A DNA stretch of 64,000 bases from Macrobrachium rosenbergii (GCF_040412425.1 NC_089755.1:57050298-57114297), one strand, 5' to 3'; shown: positions 50,069 to 62,796, counted from the first letter of the stretch. Translations and numbers: made by a program. The notes: generated by a model not told the origin, from the sequence alone.

Positions 50069-50574
50069 CAATGGATTTGGGAGAGGTAGGAATGTAAATG
50101 TGTGGGAGAAGGGAAACTTTATTTTTGGGAGGGGGCGAGAGAGTGTTGGGATGGTGTACGGGTGTAACCTTCCTGTTATTGTTTTTCCTTTAAGGTAAGG
50201 GCGTTTACCTTGTCGTAGAACCTTCGTGTGTGCTAAAACTCCCATGATGAGAATATCCTAGGTATTTTGGCTTCGTTTTCTATGCTACAGTGGTAGGGAA
50301 CGTTCTTCATGTTTCTTTTATGCAGTGTTTTGTATGCCATCAGAGGGTTTGGCTGTGTTGTGAAACTCTAGAGGAACTAACTAGATATTCTAGAAGCACA
50401 GATGTATCGTTGCTTCATCTGTTTATCTTCGTAGCTATCATCATTCATCATCATAATCATTATCATGATCATAGATATCTTTCATGTTGGCTTTTCCTTT
50501 ATGGTGTCAGAAGTGAAATTTGATTTCTATTTACTCTCATCTGCTCTGTGCTCTTTCTGCTTGAAGTACAGGTC

Positions 50575-50880
50575 TGCTTAGGTCTTCACCTATCCCCTTT
50601 CTCCATGATTTCCTAGACTTTCTCACTACATGTTCCAACCATGTCACTCTTTAAGATTGTTTTTTTCATCACATGTCCAAACCATCTCAGTTTTTGAGAT
50701 TATCTTCTTCTCACCTCACATCCAAAATATCTCTGTGTTTGGGATGGTCGCTTTCTCATTTACTGTTTAGACTATCTCAGAGTTTTGAGATTATCCTTTT
50801 TTGATCACATGTCCAAACCATCTCAGTTTTTGAGGTCTCAGTCTTTTCTTTCTAGCTTCTTGATGCTAAATGTCCACCCA
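50575..50880 (-). repeat. Degenerate repeats of about 60 bp, possibly from a reverse-transcriptase tail
   Basis: CACATGTCCAAACCATCTCA-type text recurs about five times. On the minus strand it reads like the RWFGHV motif near the C-terminus of many non-LTR element reverse transcriptases. The resemblance is only to a short motif. Confidence 0.45.
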
Positions 50881-50949
50881 TTCCTCAATGTTTGTGTGAT
50901 CTAAAGTATTCATGGTCACAACTTTTCATAATCTCCACCTTTTTCCTGT

Positions 50950-51045
50950 CCAGTGCCCATGTTTCAGCTGATCAGGGTAGTACCAGTAGCCACGTTTCAG
51001 CTGATCAGAATAGTACCAGTGGCTGTTTCAGCTGATCCGGAGAGT
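50950..51045 (+). repeat. Short tandem repeat, about 40-46 bp, 3 copies
   Basis: GTTTCAGCTGATCAGGGTAG followed by TACCAGTAGCC recurs three times. Confidence 0.7.
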
Positions 51046-51519
51046 AGAGGCCTTACATACCTATCATAAGTCTTTGCCCTCCAAATTAATAGCTTCATCT
51101 GTTATGAATGCCATTCACCTTGATGTTTACACTGGCTGCACGTTTCAGATGAATGGCTGACCAAGTTAATGAATGAATATTGGTTTCCTTGGCAACCGGA
51201 TGGCTCTGGAATGTTGTTGTAGTTTTCGTCAAAGGTATTTTTGACCCTGAATAAAGGGAGAGATTTATTGTGTGTTTATCAAGTTTTTTTTTATGATATT
51301 AATTGGCACTCGCGTTATTGTGTAAACAGAGGGTTATTTTTTTATTTTAATGTTTTTTATAGATTACAGTGAGCGTTAATTACGTGGATTTCTGGGTAAT
51401 TGTTCTGAGAGTGATTGTTTGATTGTGGAATGTGTGGATGCTGGTCTTTTGAGAAAGGAAGACCGCCTTTTGAATAAGTCACATTCTTCCTTAGTAGTCT
51501 GACGCCAGTTAGTTGATAA

Positions 51520-51620
51520 CCGATCAGTCAGTCAGTCAGGACTTACTGGTTGCTTCAGGAGCAAGAGCCCCTGCTGGCATAAGGCCGGCTTGATCTGAGT
51601 TAATCTAGAACGAATGAACG
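51520..51620 (+). repeat. Possible dispersed repeat fragment
   Basis: GCAAGAGCCCCTGCTGGCAT followed by AAGGCCGGCTTGA resembles a sequence I recall from decapod repeats. The region 51046-51900 is otherwise without recognised genes. Confidence 0.35.
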
Positions 51621-51922
51621 AGTGAGTTAATTAGATGTTCTGTTTAGGGATCTGGTTAATTAGGATGTTGTTGAGTGATTTGGTTCTTTCCATTGCACTG
51701 TCGGACTTCGGAATTCTGTTCCACCTCCCGTTTTCCATACTTGAATTCTGGTTTACTTTCTGCCGGTGATAGCTGAGGCACCAGGTTGCCAGTCCCATCG
51801 GCGTATGAGTGACAAAAAAAATTATTTATTTTTTTGTTAGTAATTGAATATTCAGACTTTTTATGCAAGTTATTTTTAATCTTCCTTTGTTGCTACTTGC
51901 ATTAAATAAGAAGTTCATATGG

Positions 51923-51924
<2 letters not shown>

Positions 51925-51990
<66 letters not shown>
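51925..51990 (+). repeat. (CT)n tract
   Basis: Pure CT, about 65 bp. Confidence 0.95.
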
Positions 51991-51994
<4 letters not shown>

Positions 51995-52660
51995 AGACAG
52001 AAAGACATACCATTATCGATCGAGAGATTACAGTGCACTGCCCGATTTGTGGCGTCTGGAAATCGTACACAGCACGTTTGCATGCAAAGTCTGAATGTTA
52101 TTGTTTTGGTATGGGTATTACAGATACCCAGGATGGGCATAGTTTTTAGAATAGGGGTGAGTTGTTAATAAAATAAGCATTAATACATTTGAGTATAACA
52201 AAAAATTGTATATTAAAATTTTTTTTTTTCACATAAAAAAATTATATTTAAAATTTTTTTTTTGTGATTTAAAAAAATATGTAGATTAATAAATAGTTTT
52301 TTAAAAATTTAGAGATAAAACAACAAATGGATAAACTAGTGTATTAATATATCTCTTAATAAATAAATAGCTTTTAGAATAGGAGTGAGGAGTTGTAATG
52401 AAATTAGCATGATGACATAGTTGGCTGTACATAGTTTTGCAAAAATATGTAGGCTAACAAATTTTTATAAATGTTTATAGATTAATAAGTAAGTAAATAA
52501 ATGTATTAATATATTAATACATAACGCAATAAATAGATAAAGGAATTATTAACCTCTCGTCATCACGTTGACAACACTGAATGCTTTCAAGGCCACAGAC
52601 GCACTGAAATGTAATTAACGGTTATATGCAAGATTCCTGCCTGTCACGTGACGACAGTCC
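51991..52660. other. AT-rich DNA, no gene recognised
   Basis: Repeated AATAAATA and TTAATATA stretches between 52190 and 52540; nothing coding. Confidence 0.4.
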
Positions 52661-52661
<1 letters not shown>

Positions 52662-52739
<78 letters not shown>

Positions 52740-52822
52740 CGTAGGGTAGGGAGGTGGTTACGTCGGGGTTGAAAGCGTGATTCGTGCTTTGTAATATCCA
52801 ATAATAATAATAATAATAATGA
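52662..52822 (+). repeat. (CT)n and (AAT)n tracts
   Basis: CT at about 52664-52733 and a short AAT tract at 52800-52820. Confidence 0.9.
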
Positions 52823-53030
52823 GAGATTAATTTTGCCTAATACACGTGCACAGATCATTACTATTTTCACATGACACTGACAGCAGGAGGCCACGGGTTC
52901 CATTTGGTTGTGATTTTTGTATACCTGTTTACCTGGTGTTCAGTCGACTGCTGTGGGTGGCAGACAGGATGGATATTCGTCGGGATGGGAATATAATTCC
53001 GGGATTGTTGTTGGGGACTGGAAAGGTGAT

Positions 53031-53461
<431 letters not shown>

Positions 53462-53617
53462 TTTCCATTCACGACACTGACCCCTTCCTCCCGCAAGCTA
53501 TTTTTGGCTACAGTTAGCACTTCCGGCGGAGGTGCCAAGGTTCGGCCCAAGGAAGATTGGGCGTTTTTTTTTTTATTCGCTTATTTTCAAGTATTGATGT
53601 CTGTTGATATTTGTGTG

Positions 53618-53746
53618 AGATGTATGTATGTATGTATGTATGTATGTATGTATGTATGCATGTATGTATGTATGTATGATAAGAGTCAGTTTGTATGTAT
53701 GTGTATATATAATAAAGTAAGTTTTTTTCGAAGCGCAAGTTCACCT

Positions 53747-53780
<34 letters not shown>

Positions 53781-53795
53781 TGTATGTATGTATAT
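53618..53795 (+). repeat. Two (TATG)n tracts
   Basis: TATG repeats at about 53620-53677 and 53750-53792 with partly duplicated flanks (AGTTTGTATG, TATATATAAT). Confidence 0.9.
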
Positions 53796-54010
53796 ATAAT
53801 AATAGTCAATTTGTATGTTATGTATGAATATGTATATATATAATGAAGTCAATTTTTTTAAACAAGTTCCCCTTATGTATATATATACAGTATATATATG
53901 TGTATGAATATATGTATAATAAGTTTCCATACACGCTTTCACCTTGTGGGTGTACGTATAAATGTATGTATGTATATTTACATAGGACCAGGAGGCATTT
54001 GTTTTCAAGA

Positions 54011-54086
<76 letters not shown>
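54011..54086 (+). repeat. (ATT)n tract
   Basis: ATT with one TTTA phase break at 54057. Confidence 0.95.
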
Positions 54087-54112
54087 ACAGTATTTGTTTT
54101 TGCCTCGTGCAG

Positions 54113-54182
54113 CAAATATCAGCGTCAGTAACCCTGGTAATAGTGACGCCAAATACCGTTACGATCAATCAACCGATCTTAT
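54113..54182 (+). CDS. Very weak candidate internal exon
   Basis: TTGCCTCGTGCAG is followed by an open stretch reading ISVSNPGNSDAKYRYDQSTD and then ATG/GTAATA. It has plausible splice sites, but no recognised family and no neighbouring exon. Confidence 0.12.
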
Positions 54183-54795
54183 GGTAATATTGAATTCGGT
54201 ACCTTCATTTCTCGCTTTGTATAATAACAATTCGTTACTTTCGTTTGACCTCGTTTGTCGTTTAGCTGGGAGTCCTTTTCGTGTGATTTGTGGCAGGATA
54301 TCTTGTAGGAGTCCTTTATATGCAGTTAGCAGCAGGATACATCTCGCAGGACGCTCGCGATCGACATTTCATGGACGCTGCTCAAAGCTTAAAGCTGCGT
54401 TGAATGGAGGGTAAGGGAGTATGGAAGGAAGCCGCGTTCACTTGACCCAAGACGCGCGTGGCGGAAAACGGTCACGCGAGTATTAAAAAACGGTAGTGTT
54501 CGTTTATTTATTGCTCCCTTTTTTTATTTTATTAAATTTATTAGTTATTTTTATGGTCAAGAAAGGACACTTGACCTTTTGGTCAGCCCTCCTGTTTAGG
54601 TCAGGGATTGGGACCGGCTCGAATATATAAAGTTTAAAATGACTCGTTCATGAAGTCATTAAATTGAAAGTTAATTCGTTTTTATTGAATTTTGCTGAAA
54701 AAAAGTTTCGGTGCAAATTTTATTTATGAAATTTTTTTTTATATTAAACCAAGAAAAAGTTAAATCCTTTTCTATTGGGGTATGTAACTGATACC
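54183..54795. other. No gene recognised
   Basis: 54250-54400 is moderately GC-rich without exon signals; 54500-54790 is AT-rich. Confidence 0.35.
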
Positions 54796-54797
54796 TC

Positions 54798-54798
<1 letters not shown>

Positions 54799-54872
<74 letters not shown>

Positions 54873-55095
54873 GTAATAAAAATCCACAATTATATAGTAA
54901 ACTGTCTTGCTACGTAAAATAGCTTACAATATAATTGTGGATTTTTATTGCTCAGGGTTTTTCACGAGATTGTGAATTTCTTCTTCTTCTTCTTCTTCTT
55001 CTTCTTCTTCTTCTTCTTCTTCTTCTTCTTCTTCTTCTTCTTCTTCTTCTTCTTCTTCTTCTTCTTCTTTTTTAGTTCCTGGTTTCTATTATTAC

Positions 55096-55138
<43 letters not shown>

Positions 55139-55169
55139 TGTGAATTTCTTATCATTATTATTATTATTA

Positions 55170-55228
<59 letters not shown>
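54799..55228 (+). repeat. (ATT)n, (TTC)n and (ATT)n block with palindrome
   Basis: ATT 54799-54872, TTC about 54980-55068, ATT about 55095-55137 and 55155-55228. Between the first two, AATAAAAATCCACAATTATA (54875) is complementary to ATATAATTGTGGATTTTTAT (54930), a hairpin. Confidence 0.9.
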
Positions 55229-55231
<3 letters not shown>

Positions 55232-55269
55232 AAAATGGACCCGCTATTCTTATAGAACAAGCTGATATT

Positions 55270-55420
55270 CTGTGGAAGCTTGAATTTCAAGCTTCCAAAA
55301 AATATTATGGGGTTCATTTGAAAGAAGTAACAGAAGGTAACGGGAAATGTAGACAGAAGAAGTCAGTAATAAGAAATAAAAAAAAATAAATAGATAAAAA
55401 AACATTGGTTCCTGTTGTAT
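55270..55420 (+). repeat. Dispersed repeat, copy 2
   Basis: GAATTTCAAGCTTCCAAAAA, TTCATTTGAAAGAAGTAACA and GAAGGTAACGGGAAAT match the element at 25306-25530. Confidence 0.55.
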
Positions 55421-55542
55421 TTGTAATTAAGCATGTTTTTTTTTTTTAGAAACTTTAGCTAAGGAGAAATATTAATTCACATTTTCTTGTAAATAGGAAA
55501 ACATTAATTCCTGTTGCATTTATAATTAATGCATGTCATTTC

Positions 55543-55903
55543 AGTTTTCTGTAGAAGAAAACTATTGTGCCGGCTTTGTCCGTCCGCACTTTTTTCTGTC
55601 CGCCCTCAGATCTTAAAAGCTACTGAGGCTAGAGGGCTGCAAATTGGCAGGTTGATCATCCACCCTCCAATCATCAAACATACCAAATTGCAGCCCTCTA
55701 GCCTTAGTAATTTTGATTTTATTTAAGGTTAACGTTAGCCATAATCGTGCTTCTGGCAACGATATAGGATAGGCCACCACGGGACCATAGTTAATTTGTC
55801 ATGGGCCGCGGCTCATGCAGCATTATACCGTGACCACCAAAAGATAGATCTATTTTCGGTGGCCTTGATTATACACCGTAGCGGCTGTACAGAAAACTCG
55901 ATT
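55543..55903 (+). mobile_element. Foldback/TIR element, copy A
   Basis: It starts AGTTTTCTGTA and ends TACAGAAAACT, short terminal inverted repeats. Inside, GCTAGAGGGCTGCAAATTGG is complementary to CCAAATTGCAGCCCTCTAGC, a long hairpin. The second half has GCTTCTGGCAACGATATAGG and ATTTTCGGTGGCCTTGATTA. Non-coding. Two more copies lie at 57028 and 61213. Confidence 0.8.
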
Positions 55904-56168
55904 GCACACATTTTTTATCTTTTATTTTTTTTTAGATTAAAAATTTTTTTTTAAGAAACTTGCATTTTTTATCTTTCGTTTTTTATTTGTTTATTTTTTT
56001 TTTTTTTTTTTTTAGAAACTTAAGCTAAAGAGGAATATTAATCCACATTTTCTTTTAAAAGGTCGCGTTCTGGGACTGTGTACTTTCTAAAGGAGTAATA
56101 AACTACTTAGGAAGTCATTGTTCGGGGCTTCCTTTGAGAGCCTATTCAAACCCCTTAAGCTCTATAAC

Positions 56169-56170
<2 letters not shown>

Positions 56171-56248
<78 letters not shown>

Positions 56249-56320
56249 GTAATAGATTTAAGTCAGGGGCTTAATGGTTTGGAGGTGACCTCAATCTTGT
56301 TACTTCGAAACGCTTGCTTT

Positions 56321-56403
<83 letters not shown>

Positions 56404-56475
56404 AGCGTTAAGTAAAGAGTTCGTAAGGTGTTTAATTTTGTTTTCTTTAGGCCATAGTATATACTACTACTACTA

Positions 56476-56536
<61 letters not shown>

Positions 56537-56605
56537 AGCGTTAAGTAAAGAATTCGTAAGGTGTTTAATTTTGTTTTCTTTAGGCCATAGTATATACTAC
56601 TACTA

Positions 56606-56648
<43 letters not shown>

Positions 56649-56711
56649 AGCGTTAGGTAAAGAATTCGTAAGGTGTTTAATTTTGTTTTCTTTAGGCCGT
56701 AGTATATACTA

Positions 56712-56779
<68 letters not shown>
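56171..56779 (+). repeat. Higher-order repeat of (CT)n with a shared spacer
   Basis: CT tracts at about 56172-56244, 56321-56400, 56480-56533, 56610-56645 and 56716-56779. The last three intervals share GTCAGCGTTAAGTAAAGA, TTCGTAAGGTGTTTAATTTT and a short TAC tract. Confidence 0.9.
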
Positions 56780-56781
<2 letters not shown>

Positions 56782-57027
56782 GTGTTCATTCCAAAGGTGA
56801 GGGGAAAACTATTCTCAATTGATTTTGTAATTTAATAGAATGTTTTATATAACTAAAATGTCATTTATGAAAATGATATTTTTCAATCACAACTCGACTT
56901 CCAAATGACACTTTCAAGTGTCAGGTTCTCGAGGAAGTGCTAACTGGCAATTTAAGTGACGGTCTTGTGCCCTGGAGATTTCTGCTTTAGTAATAAAGAA
57001 AAAATTAAACTAGTATAAAATGGGAAG

Positions 57028-57266
57028 AAGTTTCTTCGGCGCAATCGAGTTTTCTGTACAGCCGCTACAGCGTATAATCAACGCCACCGAAAATAGATCT
57101 ATGTTTCTGTGGTCTCGGTATAATGCTGTATGAGCCGCGGCCCATGAAACTTTAACCACGGCCCGGTGGTGGTCTATCCTATATAGTTGCCAGAAGCACG
57201 ATTATGTCTAACTTTAACCTTAAATAAAATAAAAACTGCTGAGGCTAGAGGGCTGCAATTTGGAAG
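57028..57266 (-). mobile_element. Foldback/TIR element, copy B, truncated
   Basis: Reverse complement of copies A and C: it begins TTCTTCGGCGCAATCGAGTT and stops within the internal hairpin arm (GAGGCTAGAGGGCTGCAATT), so about one third is missing. Confidence 0.8.
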
Positions 57267-57733
57267 TGTGAGGTGTCGTTGAGAGAAATTTGTCTTTCTC
57301 TCATTCATTTGCTTTCTCCAGTCTCCACATTGGATGTAAATGAGAGAAGAAAACGTTTATTAACTCGCGTATAGTAAACAAGAAAGATTTAAATGAGGTT
57401 GTCTCATTATTTTGCTTTCATCTGTCTCCACATTTTATATAAAAATGAGAGAAAAAATGTAAGAGACATTTTTATAAAATGTGATTGTGAGTGAATATAT
57501 TGTGTTTAATTCCTTATCTCTTATTTTATCCATTTTCTTTCATTATTCTCTCCCGTTCTCTCCTTTTGTCTCATCTCTTATTCATAGCTTCTCTCGCACA
57601 TACCTTTTGCTCTCAACTGCTTTTGAGAGATCAAAGCGGAATGGGAGTTTTGCTGTGAATAGGCCCACGGGTATTTTTTCAAAATTTTTTTGTCCTATTT
57701 TAATAGTTGCGCGCAACTTTTTCTGCTCTTTGT

Positions 57734-57735
<2 letters not shown>
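57267..57735. other. Region with duplicated TCTCATT segments, no gene
   Basis: TCATTTGCTTTCTCCAGTCTCCACATTGGATGT (shortened here to landmark CCACATT) recurs near 57320 and 57430 with TGAGAGAA. No coding features. Confidence 0.3.

Positions 57736-57737
<2 letters not shown>

Positions 57738-57799
<62 letters not shown>
57738..57799 (+). repeat. (AG)n tract
   Basis: Pure AG, about 60 bp. Confidence 0.95.
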
Positions 57800-57802
<3 letters not shown>

Positions 57803-57867
57803 GTTTGCGGGATGAGTTGTCAGGATAAGGAACAGGTAAGAGAGAGAGAGGGAGACAGAGGTTTTTC

Positions 57868-58680
57868 ATAGTTTTATGGATTCTGTCGTAATTTTCCATT
57901 TTTATGGATTCTGTCATAATTTTCCAGTTTTATGGATTCTGTCACAATTTTCCAGTTTTATGGATTCTGTCATAATTTTCCAGTTTTATGGATTCTGTCA
58001 CAATTTTCCAGTTTTATGGATTCTGTCACGATTTCCCGGTTTTGTGGATTCTGTCATAATTTTCCAGTTTTATGGATTCTGTCATAATTTTCCATAATTG
58101 TATAACTGATAATTTTCCTCAATTTTATGGTGTCTGTCATAACTTTCCAGAATTTCATGGCATCTAATCTCCCACTAGGATATGGCTGTTATCATAATTC
58201 TCCACAGTTTTATGATTTATTAATTTTCCATAATTTTATAATTTTCCGAAATTTTACGGCTTATAATTCTCCGTAATTGTATGATTTATAATTTTCCATA
58301 ACTGTACGGCTTATAATTTTCCATAATTTTCCATAATTTTGTCGTACAATTTTCCATAATTTTGCTTACAGTTTTCCATAATGGTATGGCTTACAATTTT
58401 CCATAATTTTATGGCTTATATTTCTTCATAATTTTATCGCTTCCTTCCTAATCCTCCACATTTTTATGGTTTCTAATTTTCCATAATTTTACGGCTTACA
58501 AATTTCCATAATATTATGGTTTATAATCCTCCACAATTTTATGATATGTAATTTTCCATAATTTTATATAATTCTCCACAATTTTATGATATATAATTTT
58601 CCACAATGTTATGGATTACGATTCTCCGTAATTTTATGGCTTACAATTCTCCACAATTTCGTGGCCTCCACCATCTTCGT
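57868..58680 (+). repeat. Minisatellite, 28-bp unit, decaying
   Basis: TTTATGGATTCTGTCATAAT plus TTTCCAGT repeats about eight times with a 28-bp period (TATGG at 57903, 57931) up to 58095; then to about 58670 variants such as ATAATTTTCCATAATTTTAT and GGCTTATAATTTTCC continue. Confidence 0.85.
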
Positions 58681-58884
58681 ATCTTACCTTTGTCATACTT
58701 CTCGGCCTCCGTCATCAATTGTGGCCACGCCCATCAATTGAGGCCACGCCCACTTCATCAACCTGATGGTCAAAGGAATGGTGGAGGTCCTTTGTTATCA
58801 AGGGAAAGAAGGAATTTGGTTACGGGAATTGGCTGTGAATTAAAACTTTCTTTTGAGGGCGGGGGTGGGGAACTAGGTGATTCC

Positions 58885-58886
<2 letters not shown>

Positions 58887-58946
<60 letters not shown>

Positions 58947-59066
58947 GCTGGGTATTAACATTGTTTTATCATTATTATTATTATTATTATTATTATTTTA
59001 ATTCTTCTTCTTCTTCTTCTTCTTCTTCTTCTTCTTCTTCTTCTTCTTCTTCTTCTTCTTCTTCTT

Positions 59067-59126
<60 letters not shown>

Positions 59127-59194
59127 GCTGGATCGTATCATTGTTTTATCATTATTATTATTATAATTATTATTATTCCTGAACATTAACATTG

Positions 59195-59257
<63 letters not shown>
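58887..59257 (+). repeat. Compound (ATT)n-(TTC)n-(ATT)n block
   Basis: ATT 58887-58945, 58970-58997, TTC about 59004-59095, ATT 59096-59126 and 59198-59257. Spacers repeat GCTGG or CTGAACATTAACATTGTTTT. Confidence 0.9.
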
Positions 59258-59564
59258 CCAAAAAATTTTTCAGACATTTTGCGTCCGATTTCAGACTCCA
59301 GTTCTTTTCATTCAAATTGGATTCTAGTAAGGCAATCCGATCTTTGGAGAGTAGTCGCAACGCCAGTTACATGCAACCGGTCAATCAATAGTTGTTTATT
59401 GTTCAAACCTTGGTTGTTTATATCGGACCCATGGTTTACTAGGAAACGCTGGTAAACAGTTACTTAGTCAATAAACGCTGGTCTTAAGCTAAGTAAAAAT
59501 GTAAGGGTATATTTTCTCATTTTTCTCTTTGTGTTACCAACCTGTCAGTGTCTTTGAATTGAGT

Positions 59565-59690
59565 TATGGAATGAGGTATGTAGCGTAGCGTAAAGTCGTA
59601 CATATATTGATGTTTGTATATAGAATATATCATTACCACTTCATTTGAAAATTTTTGTATGCAAAGTAAACAGGTTCAGTGAAGTTGGGA

Positions 59691-59750
<60 letters not shown>

Positions 59751-59891
59751 ATTCAGTGTCTTTTAATTAAGTTATCGAATGAGGTGTGTAGCGTAGAGTA
59801 AAATCATACATATATTGAGGTAGTTATGTAGAATATATCATTACCACTTGAAAATTGCTGTTTACAAAACCAACTCTCAGGTTCGAAGAAG

Positions 59892-59950
<59 letters not shown>
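59565..59950 (+). repeat. Duplicated unit carrying (AG)n
   Basis: GAATGAGGTRTGTAGCGTAG, CATACATATATTGA, TAGAATATATCATTACCACT and AG tracts (59694-59747 and 59893-59950) occur twice. Confidence 0.85.
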
Positions 59951-59952
<2 letters not shown>

Positions 59953-60237
59953 GGGGGTATTGGTTTTAAAGGCGTACGTACATGCCGTACACATGTGCGT
60001 GCAAATGGCGTACATAATGTTTTTGTAGTGTTCTGTCAAGGGTTATTTTTCATGTGGAGAGAGTTAGTGTTGAATAGTCCCATATATTTAAATAAACATA
60101 TAAATATATAAATGAATAAATAAATAACCAGACAAATAAATAAATAGTTAAATAAAATCAATAAATAAATAAAAATATGACGTGCCTAGAATTGATAATT
60201 GTTGATAAGATTTCATATACATTAATGACTCTCAAGC

Positions 60238-60635
60238 TTAGAATGTATTCTTAGGAACTTGTACCGTTTGTGAGGAGGAATTAGAAGGAGAAGGGGGAAG
60301 AGAAGGTGAGGGGGAGGAGGAGAAGGGGAAGAGAAGGGGAAGAGAAGGGGAAGACGGAGTTAGATGTGAAGGACGGTTGAGAAACATTAACCGATTGTAA
60401 AGATTAAGTATTGATTCTCTCAGCTGGTTGACCTTTTGTGTTGTGATGGGTTTGAGGAAGGATTGGGGAGGGGGGGAGGGGTAAGGAATGGGGGGACTGG
60501 CAGGTGACGACATGGGGAGGGCCTGGGAGAGGGGGTTATGTAAACGTGGAAATGGTTTTTCGTTGCGGGGGAGGGGTTGGAGTGAGGCAACCTCCTTGGA
60601 GTGGGAGGAAGGAGTGAGTGGGAGGGATAAAGATG
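60238..60635. other. Purine-rich segment, no gene accepted
   Basis: GGAAGAGAAGGGGAAGAG-type text makes a long minus-strand frame (207 aa, 60861-60238) of proline/serine-rich and repeat residues. It continues through CT and ATT tracts, so I regard it as chance. Confidence 0.4.
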
Positions 60636-60637
60636 TC

Positions 60638-60638
<1 letters not shown>

Positions 60639-60705
<67 letters not shown>

Positions 60706-60783
60706 TGGAGACTGGTTTGTTTCTGTCTCAGACTTGCCTGAATTCACCTGTCTCGTGTCATGTCTAAAAATGTGCTTCAGTGG

Positions 60784-60855
<72 letters not shown>

Positions 60856-60968
60856 TTTCATATAAAATGAAACTCATATAAAAAAAGATAAAGTTGGAGA
60901 TAAAAAACATTAAAATAAAATACAAATGAAAGTGAGTTACAAAAATATTATTATTATTATTATTATTA

Positions 60969-60999
<31 letters not shown>

Positions 61000-61090
61000 A
61001 CAAAAGGAAACTCATATAAAAAAGGTAAAACAGGAGATAAAAGAATATTAAAATATAAAATACAAATGGAAGTGAGTTACAAAGATGATA
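60639..61090. repeat. (CT)n, (ATT)n and a duplicated unit
   Basis: CT about 60639-60700, ATT 60787-60852 and about 60946-61000. GGAGATAAAAAACATTAAAA and TACAAATGAAAGTGAGTTAC (60896) recur at about 61032. Confidence 0.9.
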
Positions 61091-61212
61091 CGTTACGCTT
61101 TCCATTCCTCTTCAACCACGAATATTTTGGGAAGATTTCACAGGGGAATATTGATCCTGAAAGAGTGACGTAAGATCTAACCATTTTGGAAGGCTATTTT
61201 TTTTATTTTTAC

Positions 61213-61557
61213 TAGTTTTCTGTAAAAGAAAACTACTGTGCCGGCTTAAAATCTAGTGAGGCTAGAGGGCTGCAAATTGGTATGTTGATCATCCACCCTC
61301 CAATCATCAAACATACCAAATTGCAGCCCTCTAGCATCAGTAGTTTAGGTTTTATTTAAGTTAAAGTTAGCCGTAATCGCGCTTCTGGCAACGATATAGG
61401 ATAAGCCACCACCGGGCTTTGGTTAAAGTTTCATGGGCCACGGTTCATACAGCATTATACCGAGATCACCGAAAGGTAGGTGTATTTTCGGTGGCCTTGA
61501 TTATACGCTGTAGCGGCTGTACAGAAAACTCGATTGCGCCGAAGAAACTTCGGTGCA
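61213..61557 (+). mobile_element. Foldback/TIR element, copy C
   Basis: Same layout as copy A: AGTTTTCTGTA start, internal GCTAGAGGGCTGCAAATTGG hairpin, GCTTCTGGCAACGATATAGG, end TACAGAAAACT plus CGATTGCGCCGAAGAAACTT. It lacks about 30 bp present in A near the left end. Confidence 0.8.
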
Positions 61558-61674
61558 TTTTTTACTTCTTTTTTTATTTTAATTTTGTAGATTAAGTTCG
61601 AGTTATTAAATTTCAACTGAGTATAGTTATGGGTTCATTGAACTTTATGAAAGCCCTGTGTTTAGTGGTGAGGC

Positions 61675-61675
<1 letters not shown>

Positions 61676-61729
<54 letters not shown>

Positions 61730-61813
61730 TCAAACCATGTTGAACCGAAAGTTTAAAAATGGATTGGCTGAATTTAGTTAATCTGTTTAATCACTTAGGT
61801 GGAATATATTCAT

Positions 61814-61898
<85 letters not shown>
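61676..61898 (+). repeat. (AAT)n and (AG)n tracts
   Basis: AAT about 61676-61729; ACAC followed by AG about 61826-61898. Confidence 0.95.
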
Positions 61899-62078
61899 AT
61901 GCACTCTTGCATGCCCTTTTCATCCATACACGAAGCACGGCTCAAAAAGAACCAGGCTCTCGACGAATAATGGAACAATCAAAGAAATAGCTTTTGTTAT
62001 GGATTTTGTTTGGTCTGAAGTGGGCAACAGGTTTATCGCTTTTGTTTTGACTTTTGTTTAACTGATATTTGACTCTTC

Positions 62079-62080
<2 letters not shown>

Positions 62081-62159
<79 letters not shown>
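62081..62159 (+). repeat. (ATT)n tract
   Basis: Pure ATT, about 78 bp. Confidence 0.95.
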
Positions 62160-62162
<3 letters not shown>

Positions 62163-62185
62163 TCTGATTAAGTTGATTTGAATAT

Positions 62186-62400
62186 AGAAATTAGGCCAAA
62201 GGCCAAACACTGGGACCTGGTGAGGTCATTCAGCGCTGAAACGGAAATTGACAGTAAAAGTTTGAAAGGTGTAACAGGATATGAATTAAGTGTTTGAGAG
62301 GGTGGAAAGTCAGATGGAAGAAAGAGAATATGAAAGGAGGTACAGTAAAAGGAACGAAAGGGGGTGCAGCTAGGGGCCGAAGTAATTCCTACAGTCATAT
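62186..62400 (+). repeat. Dispersed SINE-like repeat
   Basis: AGGCCAAAGGCCAAACACTG, GAGGTCATTCAGCGCTGAAA, GAAAGGTGTAACAGGA and GGGTGCAGCTAGGGGCCGAA are parts of a family I recall as widespread in decapods. A diverged reverse copy is at about 9155-9440. Confidence 0.6.
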
Positions 62401-62633
62401 GCTTTAAGACTTACATTCTGCTTTCGTGCTGTTAATGATTAAATAATGGCTTGGTTAATTACGTTGATTGATAGATATTTGTGTGTTTGTTTATTAGTCC
62501 AGTGTATTTCATTGTACATTGTGGTAATGATTCCGCGAAGTCATTATTGTCTTTATTTTTGTGTGTGTAATCTTTTCTGATGACCTGTGCGTAGTAATTA
62601 TTGGTCTTTTAGCCTCGATGTAATGAATTTGTG

Positions 62634-62637
<4 letters not shown>

Positions 62638-62688
<51 letters not shown>

Positions 62689-62716
62689 GAAGTTATCGAG
62701 TCGCAGTGTGGGCTGG

Positions 62717-62778
<62 letters not shown>
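62638..62778 (+). repeat. (AAT)n and (CT)n tracts
   Basis: AAT about 62638-62689 and CT about 62720-62778. Confidence 0.95.
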
Positions 62779-62780
<2 letters not shown>

Positions 62781-62796
62781 AGCGTATGCAGTGTAA

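Noticed and set aside
53514..54152. Minus-strand frame of 212 aa
   Set aside because: Made of TATG and ATT microsatellites (Thr-Tyr-Ile-His and Asn runs).
60238..60861. Minus-strand frame of 207 aa
   Set aside because: It runs through (ATT)n and (CT)n tracts (poly-Asn and RE repeats) and a purine-rich stretch; proline/serine richness follows from composition.
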